The notes: a model not told the origin generated them from the sequence alone. 64,000 bases of DNA from Nemertoderma westbladi (GCA_032718475.1 JAUCBJ010006114.1:1-64000), one strand, 5' to 3'; shown: positions 32,467 through 44,674, counted from the stretch's first letter. Translations and numbers: made by a program.

Positions 32467-33150
32467 TCACCCCGTCGATTTGTTAAATATTTTAAATAAA
32501 AGCGAATCGGTTTCGCGACTATCCGCCCCTATCGATTCGTGTTCCTCCCTCGTTGGTCTTTGTTTAATATTCCGGAACTTATTCGGAACGAAATCCGACC
32601 GCCGTTCCGATATACTCTTCAACATTTTACTCTTTTCAACATTGCCGATAAACGCGCTAGTCTCTCGTTTCGCTTGCGAGATTTCCTGTCTCATTCTCTG
32701 GCAGTGTGTCGCCTTCTGATAGGCCGTTAACTCAGACAGATGCGTCCATTTAAACTTACTGAGATACCGAATATTCCAAAGAACGTCCCCGTACCGAGCC
32801 CGTTTCTTTCCTCCTACAGGCTGATTATTTACCGTTAGAGCAACCCGTTTAGCTAAACGTTTATTTTTGAACTCTATCCACCCGTCTGTGTATTTGGAGT
32901 TGCATTTCAGTTTGCTCTTTTTCCCGGGCTCAGACTCCCGGGGTTGTAGATAGATTCTTCCTAATTCCCCAAACTTTGAGAAATATTCCCTAATCGCTTT
33001 TACAGTCATGTACGGAGGAATTTTGCTGAGGTATATCAGGCCGTGTTCCATAAACGTCTTGGATTTTCTTTTAACAGTTTGACTTTCAGCGGAAATGTTC
33101 CGGGTTTCAGATCGCGACTCGTTATCGTCGCTACATCGATGTTCCTCCAT
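32467..33150 (-). CDS. ABT1: ABT1/ESF2-like RRM protein (18S rRNA processing)
   Basis: Uninterrupted frame of 227 residues with ATG at 33150 and TGA at 32467. After an acidic, Ser/Glu-rich N-terminus comes the RRM (about residues 36-120): GLIYLSKIPPYMTVKAIREY, FGELGRIYLQP, DGWIEFKNKRLAKRVA. It is followed by the family-specific LWNIRYLSKFKWTHLSE and RMRQEISQAKRETSAFI helix and the terminal LLFKIF. ABT1/Esf2 is a nucleolar component of the small-subunit processome that stimulates the Dbp8 helicase and is needed for early 18S rRNA cleavages; the mammalian protein was first described as a basal transcription co-activator. Its length is a little shorter than the 272-residue human protein. It appears intronless and complete. 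No promoter element is evident; the region upstream is AT-rich. Confidence 0.94.
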   Translation of the reverse strand: MEEHRCSDDNESRSETRNISAESQTVKRKSKTFMEHGLIYLSKIPPYMTVKAIREYFSKFGELGRIYLQPRESEPGKKSKLKCNSKYTDGWIEFKNKRLAKRVALTVNNQPVGGKKRARYGDVLWNIRYLSKFKWTHLSELTAYQKATHCQRMRQEISQAKRETSAFIGNVEKSKMLKSISERRSDFVPNKFRNIKQRPTREEHESIGADSRETDSLLFKIFNKSTG

Positions 33151-36007
33151 GTCGTGATTCTTGGCGTAACCGAATAGTAAGCAGAAGGCCTACCCAACCG
33201 TTACTCCAAGCACTCTACTCCGCAGTTGTTCCCAATACAGCAATATTCACGAACAAATCGCCAATGTGATACTGTACCGGTATCTGTACTGCTGTGTAGG
33301 ACTGAACAGTATAAACCGAAAGGGAAGTAGTAGATTACTACAGTCAACAGTGCTACTGTGCTATGTCAGTACGTTATCTATGGTTATTCTAACCAAAAAA
33401 AAACAATAAACGAAACGAAAGTCTGAAAGTTAACAGAACAGGTGGGTGTTTTGATTTACTCTTAGACTCTTCAGTAGTAAATCGATGCGAAACACAACAA
33501 ATTTATTTCCCACTAAAAATAATCTACAGTATGTAGGGTATGCTACCATGGAATGCTATATTTATTCTAGTATAATAACACTAAGCTGGCGGGGTTAAGC
33601 GAGCTTAGCATACGGGCTCCACTAACTCAATCGGTGTGTCTGTTGTACTGTCGTCTGTCGTGTCCAATTTTGATCGTTAATAACTCTGCCAATCCTCGAT
33701 GAAATCTAACTAACTTTGGTAGGCCTACACATGCTGTATGACAACAGTTTAGAAAATTTCCAAGATGAATTTGAGTGTGGCTAAGATAAAAGCAGTTAAT
33801 TAGTTAATAAAGTTGATTACGATAAAAAAAACAGCATTTTTTCTGCCTGCACTTTAATGGAAATGAATTATTTTCTAGTATAAGATTTAAATAATTTTAC
33901 TTAAAAATTATACAGCTGCAATCCCCATACCCCATTCCATTATAGTTTTTAATTAGTTCAAGTGATTTACTTAAGAAGTGTGTTTTTAATTAATTGATCT
34001 AAACGTAATTAACTTATTAAAAATGCACCTTCTCTCAACACCTTTTACCGTACTTCCATCTCCCCCATTCCATGGCGTGTTTGCTATTGCCTAGCTGGGA
34101 ACCAGTCTAACCAGTCCCACCTCACGACTACTCAAGCAATAGGTATGACAGGCAGCAGTATTGGCTGAGTATTTAATTGTGATTCTTTAGAATAATTAGC
34201 TAAATAATTTCGTTGAGCCGTTGACATGGTAAATTAATATTTCAGTATTTCAGTTTAAGGGCCTACTTTTAAAACACAAATTTTCTGTTAAATACATGCT
34301 CTCATCGTGCGTACAATGGTATATCAACATATAGTCTTAAGTGACTTGTCATGAATATAATAAATCAATCCTCAGTGCTCTTTTGGGTTGGGTTGGTGCA
34401 GATTAAAAGGCGGGTTGAAGGGGAGGAACCTTCCCCTCTTCTTTGATTTATTGGCGGTTTGGTTAAATTTCTTAAATACCGATTTTGTGATAGAATAGCT
34501 CAATTGTAATTTGTATCTCATAACTGAGCCTCGTGCTGCGCGAAGGCCCCTCGAACGTGTCAATAGTCGAGTAGGAATCTCCATTCCGTTTACAGTGTAA
34601 TCCAGGACGACGACAGTTGTGTTTAAATTCATTCACGCGAATGGAAACTTCGGCCAACAAATAATTAGAACTTAATTCAGTCATAGTATAGCTGATTATT
34701 ATGACCAAAAATGAAACATACTGTAACCTGTTAAATTGACTTGAGTGTATTGTTTTGGTTATAATTAGGCTACATATGCCACAATTCTAACATGCTCTTT
34801 TCCCTTAATTGATAATCATCGGGCGAAGTTTGCTTGTGGGCGAAGATTTACCAAGGATGGTAACTTCCCCCAATCATACCTATTAGATTGGTTAATTCCT
34901 TAAAGACAGTTATTTATTTGGCGATGGACAACCAACAGCTAAACGATCGTAGGCATTAGGCAAATGTGCAAATATAGTGAATTACTTTTTGTCAAATACA
35001 AGTTGATAAGAGATGGTTCACCTGAAATATTGAAAAAATCCCACAATCTCTCAAATTAGACTTGAATTTGATCAATAAAATTTACCTTAAAAGGTAGGCG
35101 GCCTACTTCCAAAAAAATCTAAAAGTGTTAAAGAATACAATTTCAACAAATAATAAATTTATATTATTTAATTATTAAATGTCAATCAAACTTGTGACCT
35201 CAAGTCCGATATAATTAATATTAATATTCATAAACAAAGAATATGATACGTGCAGTGCAGTTAGTGAATTACGTTAGAAATACTTTAATAACAATATTTG
35301 GTGGGAATATGAGTCTGCCGAATGAATGGGTGATGCGGAAACGTATTACACGATAAGAAATTAATGCTCAGTTATTTTTAATTTATTCAATGGAATTTAT
35401 CTGTTTTTCCACCGGAAACCAGTGTCTTATGTAGTCCTTTGTTGTTTTTGACTCCAAATAATGCGTTAACCCGCCAGAGCTTGAGGGTTCGGTCTCTCTA
35501 TTAGTAGTTTCAGAGTTTTTTTAATCTTTTATTATCTTGGTAAAATAAAGTTCCCGGTGTGGCTATCCCATCTGTTATAATGTGATGATCTGACTTCATA
35601 TTATGGTTTGAAGAAAAATAAAAAAATAATTCGGCACACCCAAATATATGCGGTGTTGTTTATGTTTATATAACGAAGTGAATATCTTATATCTACATTA
35701 CTTTACTACACATAATATCGGCACGGATTTAACATAATCGTACGTAGAGAGGGGAGGGGAGGAGGGGGGTCTATTAATTCACTGCAATTAAAATGCAACC
35801 CTCTTCAGGGGAAAATCGACGAAAATTAAAAAAGATTACGAAAAAATGAAACATTCACCTTTGCTATGACCCTTTCGTTTATGTTTTGGTTAGAATAACG
35901 TGCCACCCCCCCCCCCCCCCCCCCCCCCCTCTCTCTCGTACGTGTATCAAAAACATCTTAGAGCGTAATTATACCGGTAACATTAATATCACGATTTTAA
36001 TATCTAA
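33151..36007. other. intergenic, no recognisable gene
   Basis: Holds the repeat-like segment 33640-33770 and a 24-base C run (35906-35929) shortly downstream of the PEPCK stop codon. Short open frames near 34372-34708 show no family similarity. Confidence 0.5.
35906..35929 (+). repeat. poly-C tract (24 C)
   Basis: An uninterrupted C run followed by CT repeats, about 80 bases beyond the PEPCK stop. The PEPCK gene is bracketed by this run and the 25-base G run at 38517. Confidence 0.95.
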
Positions 36008-37083
36008 CTAATTTTCATTCACTCGTTTCTCAAGTTTATCTAACTCATCGCCGATCGCCTTGGGGAGATCCTTATTGATCTGTTCGTCGAAATACTTGCG
36101 AATATCAGCGACTTCATTCAACCAAAACTCCCGATCTATGCTGAGTGCGGCGTCGATGTCCACATTGCGTAGCCCAGACACGTCAATAGACCCTTCGGTG
36201 GGAAGGTAACCAATAGGAGAAGACCTAGCAATCGCCTCGTTGTTGGTCCGTCGAAAGATCCATTCTAGAACGCGAGCGTTCTCCCCGAAACCGGGCCAGA
36301 TAAACTTACCGTCGGAACCCTTACGGAACCAGTTGACGTGGAACACTTTGGGTAGTTGGACCCCGGGGCGGGCCCCTAAGGACAGCCAGTGCTGCAGGTA
36401 GTGGCCGAGGTTGTACCCGAAGAACGGCCGCATCGCGAAGGGATCGTGTACCACCACCTTCATACCCATACTCTCCTGACTGGCCGACGTGGTCTCGGAA
36501 CGGATCGCGGCCCCGAGGAAGACCCCGTGGTTCCAGTCCAACGACTCGTAGACGAGCGGGACCCCCGCGGGACGACGGCCCCCGAAGAGAATGGCCTCGA
36601 TGGGGACGCCCTCGGGGTCCTGCCACCGCGGGTCCATGATGGGGCACTGTGCCGCCGGGGTGCAGAAGCGCGAGTTGGGATGGGCGGCGGAGCTCGCGTC
36701 GGGGCCCGGCTCCCAGCCCGCCTCCCCCAACCACGATGTGATCCCGACCCCCGGCCCCAATGTGCCCTCCAACCCCTCCCAGAAGACGCCGCCCTCGTCG
36801 GTCTCCGCTACGTTCGTGAACAAAGTGTTCCGGAATATGGTGTCCATGGCGATTGGGTTGGTCGACTCGGAGGTCCCGGGAGCGACTCCGAAGAACCCGG
36901 CCTCCGGGTTTATCGCTCGGAGTATCCCCTTGCTGTCGAACTTCATCCAGGCGATGTCGTCGCCGACACACTCGACTCGCCAGCCCGGTAGACTCGGTGT
37001 CATCATCGCCAGGTTCGTCTTCCCACACGCGCTAGGGAAAGCAGCGGCTATGTACTTTTTCTCCCCTTTTGGATTTGTTATAC
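36008..37083 (-). CDS. PCK2: phosphoenolpyruvate carboxykinase (GTP), exon 2
   Basis: Second coding exon, 357 residues plus stop. It opens with [14 protein letters not shown] and the P-loop [13 protein letters not shown] (reactive Cys and Lys present), then [10 protein letters not shown] (metal/phosphate site), [25 protein letters not shown], the specificity stretch [27 protein letters not shown] and [11 protein letters not shown], and [12 protein letters not shown]. It ends with the usual helical C-terminus. The acceptor is TTTTATTCCAG just before 37083, and the split Gly codon (G|GT) joins it to exon 1. The enzyme converts oxaloacetate and GTP to phosphoenolpyruvate, GDP and CO2. No catalytic residue is missing. 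The middle of the exon is much more GC-rich than its surroundings, which creates long chance frames on the opposite strand. Confidence 0.98.
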
Positions 37084-37321
37084 CTGGAATAAAAAAAAAA
37101 TAATAATTAACTGAATTATTTCGTCTGTTATAATTATTAGGTACCCGGTATTAAAGGAAAAGTAAATAATATCACTCGTGCAATAAAGTAAAGCTACAAA
37201 GTGCTAATTGATGAATAGCGATATGCAATATTTAATTGACTATAATATAATGTAATGCATTAATTTATACTGGGAATTTATTAACTATTTAATTAAATAT
37301 TAGACTATTATGACGGTTTAC
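37084..37321 (-). other. PEPCK intron (238 bp)
   Basis: Donor CTAG|GTAAAC (exon ends at 37322) and acceptor TTCCAG|GT. AT-rich and phase 1; no other feature. Confidence 0.93.
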
Positions 37322-38201
37322 CTAGAATCAGCATATGTTCAGCCAACCAGCCCTCGTCCCTCGCAATGCAGGAAGCTATCCGCAAGGCGAAGCATTTCTT
37401 CCCCAACAACGAGTTCCCCCCGTAACCACTGCCGAAGGATATTATCTCTCGCGTTGGCGGAAAGTGGGTTATCAGCACCTTCTCCGTGTTACACGGCCAG
37501 TTGTTCACCGCCGGTGTCGTCATTGGCAACGGACGCCCGACGCTGTGCAGACAGCGAACGAATTCCCCGTCGCCGAGCGAAGCGAGCGCGGACTGCCCCA
37601 TACGAGTCATTATCCGCATACTGGCGACCACATACGGCGAGTCAGTAAGCTGAATTCCGGTCTTAGAGAGCGGAGATCCGATGGGACCCATTGAGTATGG
37701 AACTACGTACATCGTTCGGCCTTTCATACAACCCGGAAAGCGTTTACCATTCTCCACATTAGCTTTCTCTATACTCATCCAATTATTGAGTTTACCTTTG
37801 ACCCCAGGCGACGGAGTAGGTCGCACTTCCGACTCATTATCCGTACATATGAACGTTTGGTTCTCGACTCTCGCTACGTCCTTCGGGTCGGTTCGCGTCA
37901 ACCAACAATTATCGTATTTTTCCAGTGGTGTAACAACTCCTTCGTTCTGCAGTAGAGTCAGGATTTGCTTGTTCTCTACGGCGGACCCGTCGCATATATA
38001 CACTTTATCCGGTTGACACAGTTTTATCTTATCGCCCACGAAGGACCTCACGTTGGGAGACAGTTGGTCAAGAGATCCCTTGACCAAGGTTATGCCACGG
38101 CGAGGAACGTGAGTTGTAGACCGGTTCCATCTCCAGTGTTTGTAAAAAATAACTGGTTTCTTAAACAATGAAACGTAGTTAAGCTGGCATCGAAGACTCA
38201 T
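37322..38201 (-). CDS. PCK2: phosphoenolpyruvate carboxykinase (GTP), exon 1
   Basis: First coding exon, 293 complete codons from ATG at 38201; the frame opens 15 bases earlier but without ATG. The first ~35 residues ([16 protein letters not shown] then [15 protein letters not shown]) contain many Arg/Lys and no acidic residue, as in a mitochondrial targeting peptide, so I assign it to the mitochondrial type by leader only. Family blocks follow in order: [69 protein letters not shown] and the oxaloacetate/phosphate site [15 protein letters not shown]. Together with exon 2 the protein has 651 residues, near the 640 of vertebrate mitochondrial PEPCK. The gene looks complete and functional. Confidence 0.97.
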
Positions 38202-39335
38202 TTTCTTATCTTTCAACTAATTAATTAATTAGTGATTAGGCCTACACTACAGTATATGTAATGTAATAAGTACAAATGTTTTTTTATGACCGTAATCAAT
38301 TTTTTTAATGACCTACAATCAACCACACCAACCACGGTACCTACTTCCAGAAATCACAACAAATCACGTACAAATTACTAATGTCTGAGTGTGAGCAGAA
38401 GCTCGCAGCAGCAATAAATAGTTGGCACCTTTAACGGTGATTACATACCACCGACACTCCTCTTTACACAATCATCAATAGCGGTATCACTGTTCGTTCA
38501 CTGGGTGTTAAGTCAAGGGGGGGGGGGGGGGGGGGGGGGGGTACACCATTTTCGGACGACTCTTCGATTTATCACTCTCTCTCTCAGCGTTTCAAAATTG
38601 TTTGGTTTTGGCTATAATTTGGAATATAGGTACCTAAGATGCTATTCTACATGACAGTTTTACATGAAAGTTTTTTTATATGATAGACCATAGATGGGGT
38701 AACATAACTATCAGGCGAAATTTTGTGAAAATAATTTCTGCACCGCTAGGTGGCGCTGCAAATTTATATTATTAAAATTTAGCAAATTTTATTAACAAAA
38801 AATTTCGAAAAGTTGTCTGATATCATTATGCAGGGTGGATATGTAGACACCCACAGAAATTTTCAGACTAATTGCTCGAAAATTGTAGAAGTAGTACTTA
38901 GTAGGGTTTTGAAGTTGGCAATTTCATAAAAAAAATATTTGGAGATAATCGACCTTTCATTAGTAATACTGTAGTAATTTCAATAGGTCTCCCTAAATGG
39001 TCATTCTTATAACTTGAAAACTAAAAGAGCTATTAAATAGCGGTTTTCAAATTTGGAAACACCATTTAATCGCGCATTATAATAGATCATAAAAATGATT
39101 TCGACATATTTTGGGCCAAAATGGTGTAATACCCTCCTCCCCCCTTAATGAGAACAAATAAATTAACAAATATAAATTAAGCCACCTAACTTACGGTAAT
39201 TAATATACAAATACAGGACTGATATTATATACATAATACACAGACTCACTAATAATGTAGATAAAGTAATGGCATTTATTGTGATTGATTGAGTGAGCAT
39301 TGAAGTTTGCTGTTGACCTTTAGAACATTATTACC
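38202..39335. other. upstream region of PEPCK, with G tract and a CTCF-like site
   Basis: Contains a 25-base G run (38517-38541), then AT-rich sequence. A strong CTCF-like motif CCGCTAGGTGGCGCTGC lies at 38743-38759. The stretch 38560-39140 may be an old repeat but I do not recognise it. No clear TATA or initiator could be assigned. Confidence 0.5.
38517..38541 (+). repeat. poly-G tract (25 G)
   Basis: An uninterrupted G run about 315 bases upstream of the PEPCK start codon. Confidence 0.95.
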
Positions 39336-39344
39336 ACTCCAGCA

Positions 39345-41120
39345 CAGGTACCGTACAGTTACTGTACGAGGTACAGTTACAGTACAAGGTACAGTTACAG
39401 TACAAGGTACAGTTACAGTACAAGGTACAGATACAGTACGAGGTATAGTTACAGTACAAGGTGCAGTTACATTACAAGGTATAGTTACAGTAAAGGTATA
39501 GTTACAGTACAATGTATAGTTACAGTACAAGGTATAGTTACAGTACAAGGTATAGTTACAGTACGAGGTATAGTTACAGTACAAGGTGCAGTTACAGTAC
39601 AAGGTATAGTTACAGTACAAGGTATAGTTACAGTACAAGGTATAGTTACAGTACAAGGTATATTTACAGTACAAGGTGCAGTTACAGTACAAGGTATAGT
39701 TACAGTACAAGGTGCAGTTACAGTACAAGGTATAGTTATAGTACAAGGTGCAGTTACAGTACAAGGTACAGTTACAGTACAAGGTATAGTTACAGTACAA
39801 GGTGCAGTTACAGTAACAAGGTGCAGTTACAGTACAAGGTATAGTTACAGTACAAGGTATAGTTACAGTACAAGGTATAGTTACAGTACAAGGTATAGTT
39901 ACAGTACAAGGTGCAGTTACAGTACAAGGTATAGTTACAGTACAAGGTGCAGTTACAGTACAAGGTACAGTTACAGTACAAGGTATAGTTACAGTACAAG
40001 GTATAGTTACAGTACAATGTATAGTTACAGTACAAGGTATAGTTACAGTACAAGGTATAGTTACAGTACAAGGTGCAGTTACAGTACAAGGTATAGTTAC
40101 AGTACAAGGTGCAGTTACAGTACAAGGTACAGTTACAGTACAAGGTATAGTTACAGTACAAGGTGCAGTTACAGTACAAGGTGCAGTTACAGTACAAGGT
40201 GCAGTTACAGTACAAGGTACAGTTACAGTACAAGGTATAGTTACAGTACAAGGTATAGTTACAGTACAATGTATAGTTACAGTACAAGGTGCAGTTACAG
40301 TACAAAGGTACAGTGTACAGGTACACTAAATACTAAATACACTGCAAGGTACAGTACAAGGTACAGTTACAGTACAATGTACAGTACAGGTACAAGGTAT
40401 AGTTACAGTACAAGGTATAGTTACAGTACAAGGTGCAGTTACAGTACAAGGTGCAGTTACAGTACAAGGTGCAGTTACAGTACAAGGTATAATTACAGTA
40501 CAAGGTGCAGTTAAAGTACAAGGTACAGTTACAGTACAAGGTATAGTTACAGTACAAGGTGCAGTTACAGTACAATGTATAGTTACAGTACAAGGTATAG
40601 TTACAGTACAAGGTATAGTTACAGTACAAGGTGCAGTTACAGTACAAGGTACAGTTACAGTACAAGGTACAGTTACAGTACAAGGTATAGTTACAGTACA
40701 AGGTATAGTTACAGTACAAGGTATAGTTACAGTACAAGGTGCAGTTACAGTACAAGGTACAGTTACAGTACAAGGTACAGTTACAGTACAAGGTATAGTT
40801 ACAGTACAAGGTATAGTTACAGTACAAGGTGCAGTTACAGTACAAGGTGCAGTTACAGTACAAGGTGCAGTTACAGTACAAGGTGCAGTTACAGTACAAA
40901 GGTACAGCGTACAGGTACACTAAATACTAAATACACTGCAAGGTACAGTACAAGGTACAGTTACAGTACAAGGTACAGTTACAGTACAAGGTATAGTTAC
41001 AGTACAAGGTATAGTTACAGTACAAGGTATAGTTACAGTACAAGGTGCAGTTACAGTACAAGGTGCAGTTACAGTACAAGGTGCAGTTACAGTACAAAGG
41101 TACAGCGTACAGGTACACTA
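39345..41120 (+). repeat. 18-bp minisatellite
   Basis: About 1.75 kb of the unit GGTATAGTTACAGTACAA, with TATAG/TACAG/TGCAG alternatives, close to 100 copies. As 18 is a multiple of three and the unit lacks stops in some frames, open frames up to 195 codons appear on both strands (six-residue repeats YSTRYS on plus, YCNYTL on minus). An interrupter containing ACAGGTACACTAAATACTAA recurs near 40311 and 40895 and partly at 41095, so a block of about 584 bp has itself been duplicated. I do not consider the open frames genes. Confidence 0.96.
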
Positions 41121-42029
41121 AAGTATTCAATTCCATCATAATTATTACGACGTACTATACTACTGTAAGTTTTCCACTACTTTCTGGGGATTTACCACAT
41201 GACTGTATAATAAAACCATATGCCTAAAATTCCTCAACCACAACCATAAAGGCCTATAACTGTATTATTGAATGCCATTGGGTTACTGGTGGGCGGTGGC
41301 TTGGCATTCTTACATTAAATGGTTGACTACTAACTGCCAGGAACCAGGGCTATCCTATCTATCTATTGTATCTTCAACTACAATATACCCTCTTCTACTC
41401 CGGTAGAACAATTAATTGCCCTACATTGTGCTGTATTGTATAGAGATAGTGCTTAATTAACTTATTCACCATACACGAAGCTTTCAATAATAGAATGGCA
41501 ACATGCAACATCAAACATTGACTTGTTACGTTTTGAATGAGTCTATACTGTATTCTTAGTACGTTCAGGTAATTAATTGGAAGTATGATTTTGAGTAAAT
41601 TGAAAATTGGCCATATTATTTAAATGAAAACCTCGTGTTATGATGAATTAAGCCGCAGCCATTTTGCGCATTAATACTGTGCAGAAACTGGACCCACACA
41701 GAAGCAAACCATATCCCAAATTCGTTTATGTTATTTTTGGGATCTGGTATTGTATTATTAACGTTATTATCTTGCCGCTGTTATATCTAATTTGGTATCC
41801 GGGAATATGGAATTTGTGAATAAGGAACTTGGGTTTTGGGATTTTATGCAACATATTGCCTACGGTGTGAATACAGATTGTTTGGTTTGTTACTTATTCT
41901 ATACTAAAAAACTTCCTGCAGTCTATATTATTTTTCTTCAATAATTATCATTTTATTCAATTTTCACAACTTCTCCGTATATTAAGTAGGCCTATCTTGA
42001 ATAAGGAATTTGTAATAAGGAACTTGTGT
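41121..42029. other. intergenic, no recognisable feature
   Basis: AT-rich, only short chance frames. Confidence 0.5.
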
Positions 42030-42245
42030 TAACATAATCCATAATCTTGTTTCACAGTTTACACTCGTTTATTGTTTTGGTTCCATCCATCCACCATCCA
42101 CCTCTATAACCTGCTTTTGGTTTCATCCACGCCTCTACGAAATGTACCTTTGTAAACCTGGATAATCTTGTTACATGTGTCAACTTATTTATTGTTTCGG
42201 TTCTATCCAACCGTCTGCGTCTCTGTAACGTAACCTGACTAATTT
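42030..42245 (-). mobile_element. fragment related to the MITE at 29974-30549
   Basis: Two consecutive diverged units with CATAATCTTGTTTCACAG or ATAATCTTGTTACATGTG, then TTTATTGTTTTGGTTC and CCTCTATAACCTG. These are the reverse complement of the internal tandem pair of the 30-kb MITE. The ends of the element are not found here. Confidence 0.65.
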
Positions 42246-42606
42246 TTAAGAATGACTATCCCCAATAACTATCGCGAGGTTATCCGCATCTTCAAGGTCA
42301 GTGTCCTTTAGGAGGCGTCTCACAAAAGTCTGGTCTGTCCACCATGCTTATTTTCTTCATGGCGCTGCCAAAGCACAAGATTGTGCACAGACTGGTCCTC
42401 ACGGCGAAAACAATGTCCTGCAAAGCGGGGGCGGCTTTGTTCAAGTCTCAAGTTTGGGGGACCAATGGGAAACCTCCAATATTATAGTGTCTGGTTGGAG
42501 ATGTGTGCATTACTTGACACAGTGAACCCGGCGTAGCATTCTTGTGAATGTGCCATCCAGAGATTTGGTGTCCTCAGCAGTTAGAGCACAGCATGGACTC
42601 CTATAT
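42246..42606 (-). pseudogene. RTE-like LINE, C-terminal fragment
   Basis: The part at 42487-42606 is a close copy of 25720-25830 (the SLDGTFTKML block). Continuing on the minus strand, the translation shows FAGHCFRRED and LVLWQ-like words, the usual RTE-type C-terminus, with frameshifts and stops. It shows what should follow the point where the 25.7-kb copy is cut by the primer dimer. Confidence 0.75.
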
Positions 42607-42719
42607 GAGTAGAGTGAGTGAGGGAGACTTGAACCCCAAAAGTTATAATCGCTCTAAAGAACAGATAAATAAATTTTTCAATGCCGTTTTAACTTTTTCA
42701 CATTACATTTATGATTGCT

Positions 42720-42724
42720 ATCAT
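42720..42724. repeat. target-site duplication ATCAT, left copy
   Basis: Five bases ATCAT immediately before the left LTR, matched by ATCAT at 56449-56453 immediately after the right LTR. This marks one intact insertion. Confidence 0.9.
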
Positions 42725-43955
42725 TGTTCGCGCTTTCAGACCTTTGGCAGTTTAACCCGCCAAATTAGAATGTCTTCTAGATAATAAATCACTTTTAGTC
42801 TATGACAAGTATTTGATTCACTACACTAGTCGAAACCAATCTGTGCGCGATCATTCACCCGCTGGATATTCCCGGGAGATTGGGTTCGACGGTTTAATTT
42901 TATTGCTATGTAAGCCTAATGTATTATTCGACTGACAGTATTATATAATCTCTGACAATATTATTCACCTTCGGGAATATTAACAGTTCCTTTAGGACGT
43001 GGCGCTTTATCTATATAAACAGAGTTATGACTTAAACTACTCACAACGATATGGCTTAATTATAATTCACATATATGGCGCATTCTTTAGGAATTGCTTC
43101 TTTAACAGACTCACTCATACACAATGCTGCACAATACTGCACACTAATCTGCCAATCTTCACTGATTTTAGTCACATATAAAAGGAACACAGACTGACTC
43201 ATGTAGGGTCTATCAAATAACATTAGGTTCACTTCAAACCACTTTAACATAAGTCACAATCGTTATTGGTAACCTTTCTCTCTTACCTTCGGTATATCAA
43301 GAATATTGGGTTTTCGGGGTTATTTCTCGTTATTCCAATATAATAATTCATCAACAATATAATGAATAACCGACAACAAATAGCAGTACACAGTATCGAT
43401 TGAGCAGGTAATTTTAGCAGTTTCAGCAGTTATTAAAAGCCGTGTGTCAGCAGTCAGTGTATTCCCAGATCAGTGATTCCATGAGTTTGATCGGTATGTC
43501 AGTTAAAGGATATATGCCCTTATAATTAAACCTACTAGTGTAAGACTAAAAACTGAAACACGGAGGTGCCAAAAGCCGGTTCTTAGGCTCTGGGCAAAAA
43601 CATAACACTGAACTACTGAGTTTCTGTATATACCTCCAACACAGAGACAACAAACGCTCTGATTGGTCAACCTGAACAACGAGAGAACAGAGAAACAAAG
43701 AAACGTCGACGTGGCAATATCAGCTGCTAGCCGTCGTCATGGTAGCGACACTGTTTTCAAGAGTATCGAGCTTTTACGTCACGGAATTACGGATTATGTC
43801 CTCTAAAGTACAAATACAGAAGAAATAGCTTTCATGTCCGCTAAAACACCAGTACAGCAAGGACACGGCCTTTTTATGCCTGGTAAACCAACTACAGAGT
43901 ACTTTACGGGAAAAATAAGGAAAAATAACCGGACAATTCAGCAAAAGCTTTTACA
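42725..43955 (-). repeat. LTR (3' LTR of the minus-strand element)
   Basis: 1231 bp, begins TGTTCGCGCTTTCAG and ends AAAGCTTTTACA. Almost identical to 55217-56448; the difference I noticed is one A in the run before CACGGAGGTGCC. Small open frames inside occur identically in both copies and are not taken as genes. Confidence 0.96.
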
Positions 43956-44033
43956 CCGCTCCCAGAAAATGGGATTTTCAGTCTATAAAATATAAAAATC
44001 ACAGTTTCTAAAACATAAAGATACTCTGAACAG

Positions 44034-44345
44034 TTAGTCTTTCTTACGCAGACGGCGTTTACGCAGTTTTTTGAGGCTAGCAAGAGTCCTTTTCTCTTTG
44101 GGGGGAGCCACTTTACTAGGAGGGCCATAACTCCTGGGTGAAGGGTGCAATATGATTGCATTAAAAGGTTTGGGTTTACGGTCGGTGTCTCGTCCATTTC
44201 GATATGCTTCTCCTCGAGCTGATTTTCCTCCGCTTGTCATGGGATACGTTCGTCCAAAACTCTCGCAGAGAATAGGGTTTTCTAAGCTTGATATCTTCTT
44301 TGAGATTCGAGGTTTCCCAATTGAACTGAGATAAGGCCAATTCGT
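44034..44345 (-). CDS. basic C-terminal ORF of unknown role inside the BEL element
   Basis: About 103 codons, opened by a preceding stop and without a convincing start; an internal ATG lies at 44240. It contains RISKKISSLENPIL and SARGEAYRNGRDTDRKPKP and ends in a strongly basic KKLRKRRLRKKD. I do not recognise it. It could be the last exon of a spliced env-like or accessory gene of the element, or chance. Confidence 0.3.
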   Translation of the reverse strand, partial: TNWPYLSSIGKPRISKKISSLENPILCESFGRTYPMTSGGKSARGEAYRNGRDTDRKPKPFNAIILHPSPRSYGPPSKVAPPKEKRTLASLKKLRKRRLRKKD

Positions 44346-44674
44346 TTATCGATTGGACTTACTGTTATAACTTACGTTTATCTGAACAAACGCAGGTTTC
44401 TTTTTTGATCTTTATAGAATAGCGTTTAACTCGTTTCGTACAACGCTCTCCTTCACCTTGATGAAGGGTTGTATCGCGTTAAACGGGACGACCATACGGT
44501 TGGATAATGATATTAGGTGTCTGCGTCATAATCCAGCTAGGTAAGATGGGCGGCTAGCTAGAAATCACTGTCGGAGTGTTACCGATTAATTGTTAGGGTA
44601 GCACTAGATCTTGAACAGTGAATACCGTCCGCGAGGATCCGCGACACCACCAGGATCGCAGGTCTGAGGTCCAA

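Noticed and set aside
36321-37103. Four long frames opposite to or overlapping PEPCK exon 2 (up to 235 codons)
   Set aside because: Caused by the high GC of the exon; the PEPCK frame carries all family motifs.
39276-41139. Long open frames (up to 195 codons) on both strands in the 18-bp array, as repeat proteins
   Set aside because: They follow from an 18-bp unit without stops, exist on both strands at once, have no splice or start context and no family similarity.
42999-43250. Small frames in both LTR copies as LTR-encoded genes
   Set aside because: Identity between copies is due to LTR duplication; no start context or similarity.
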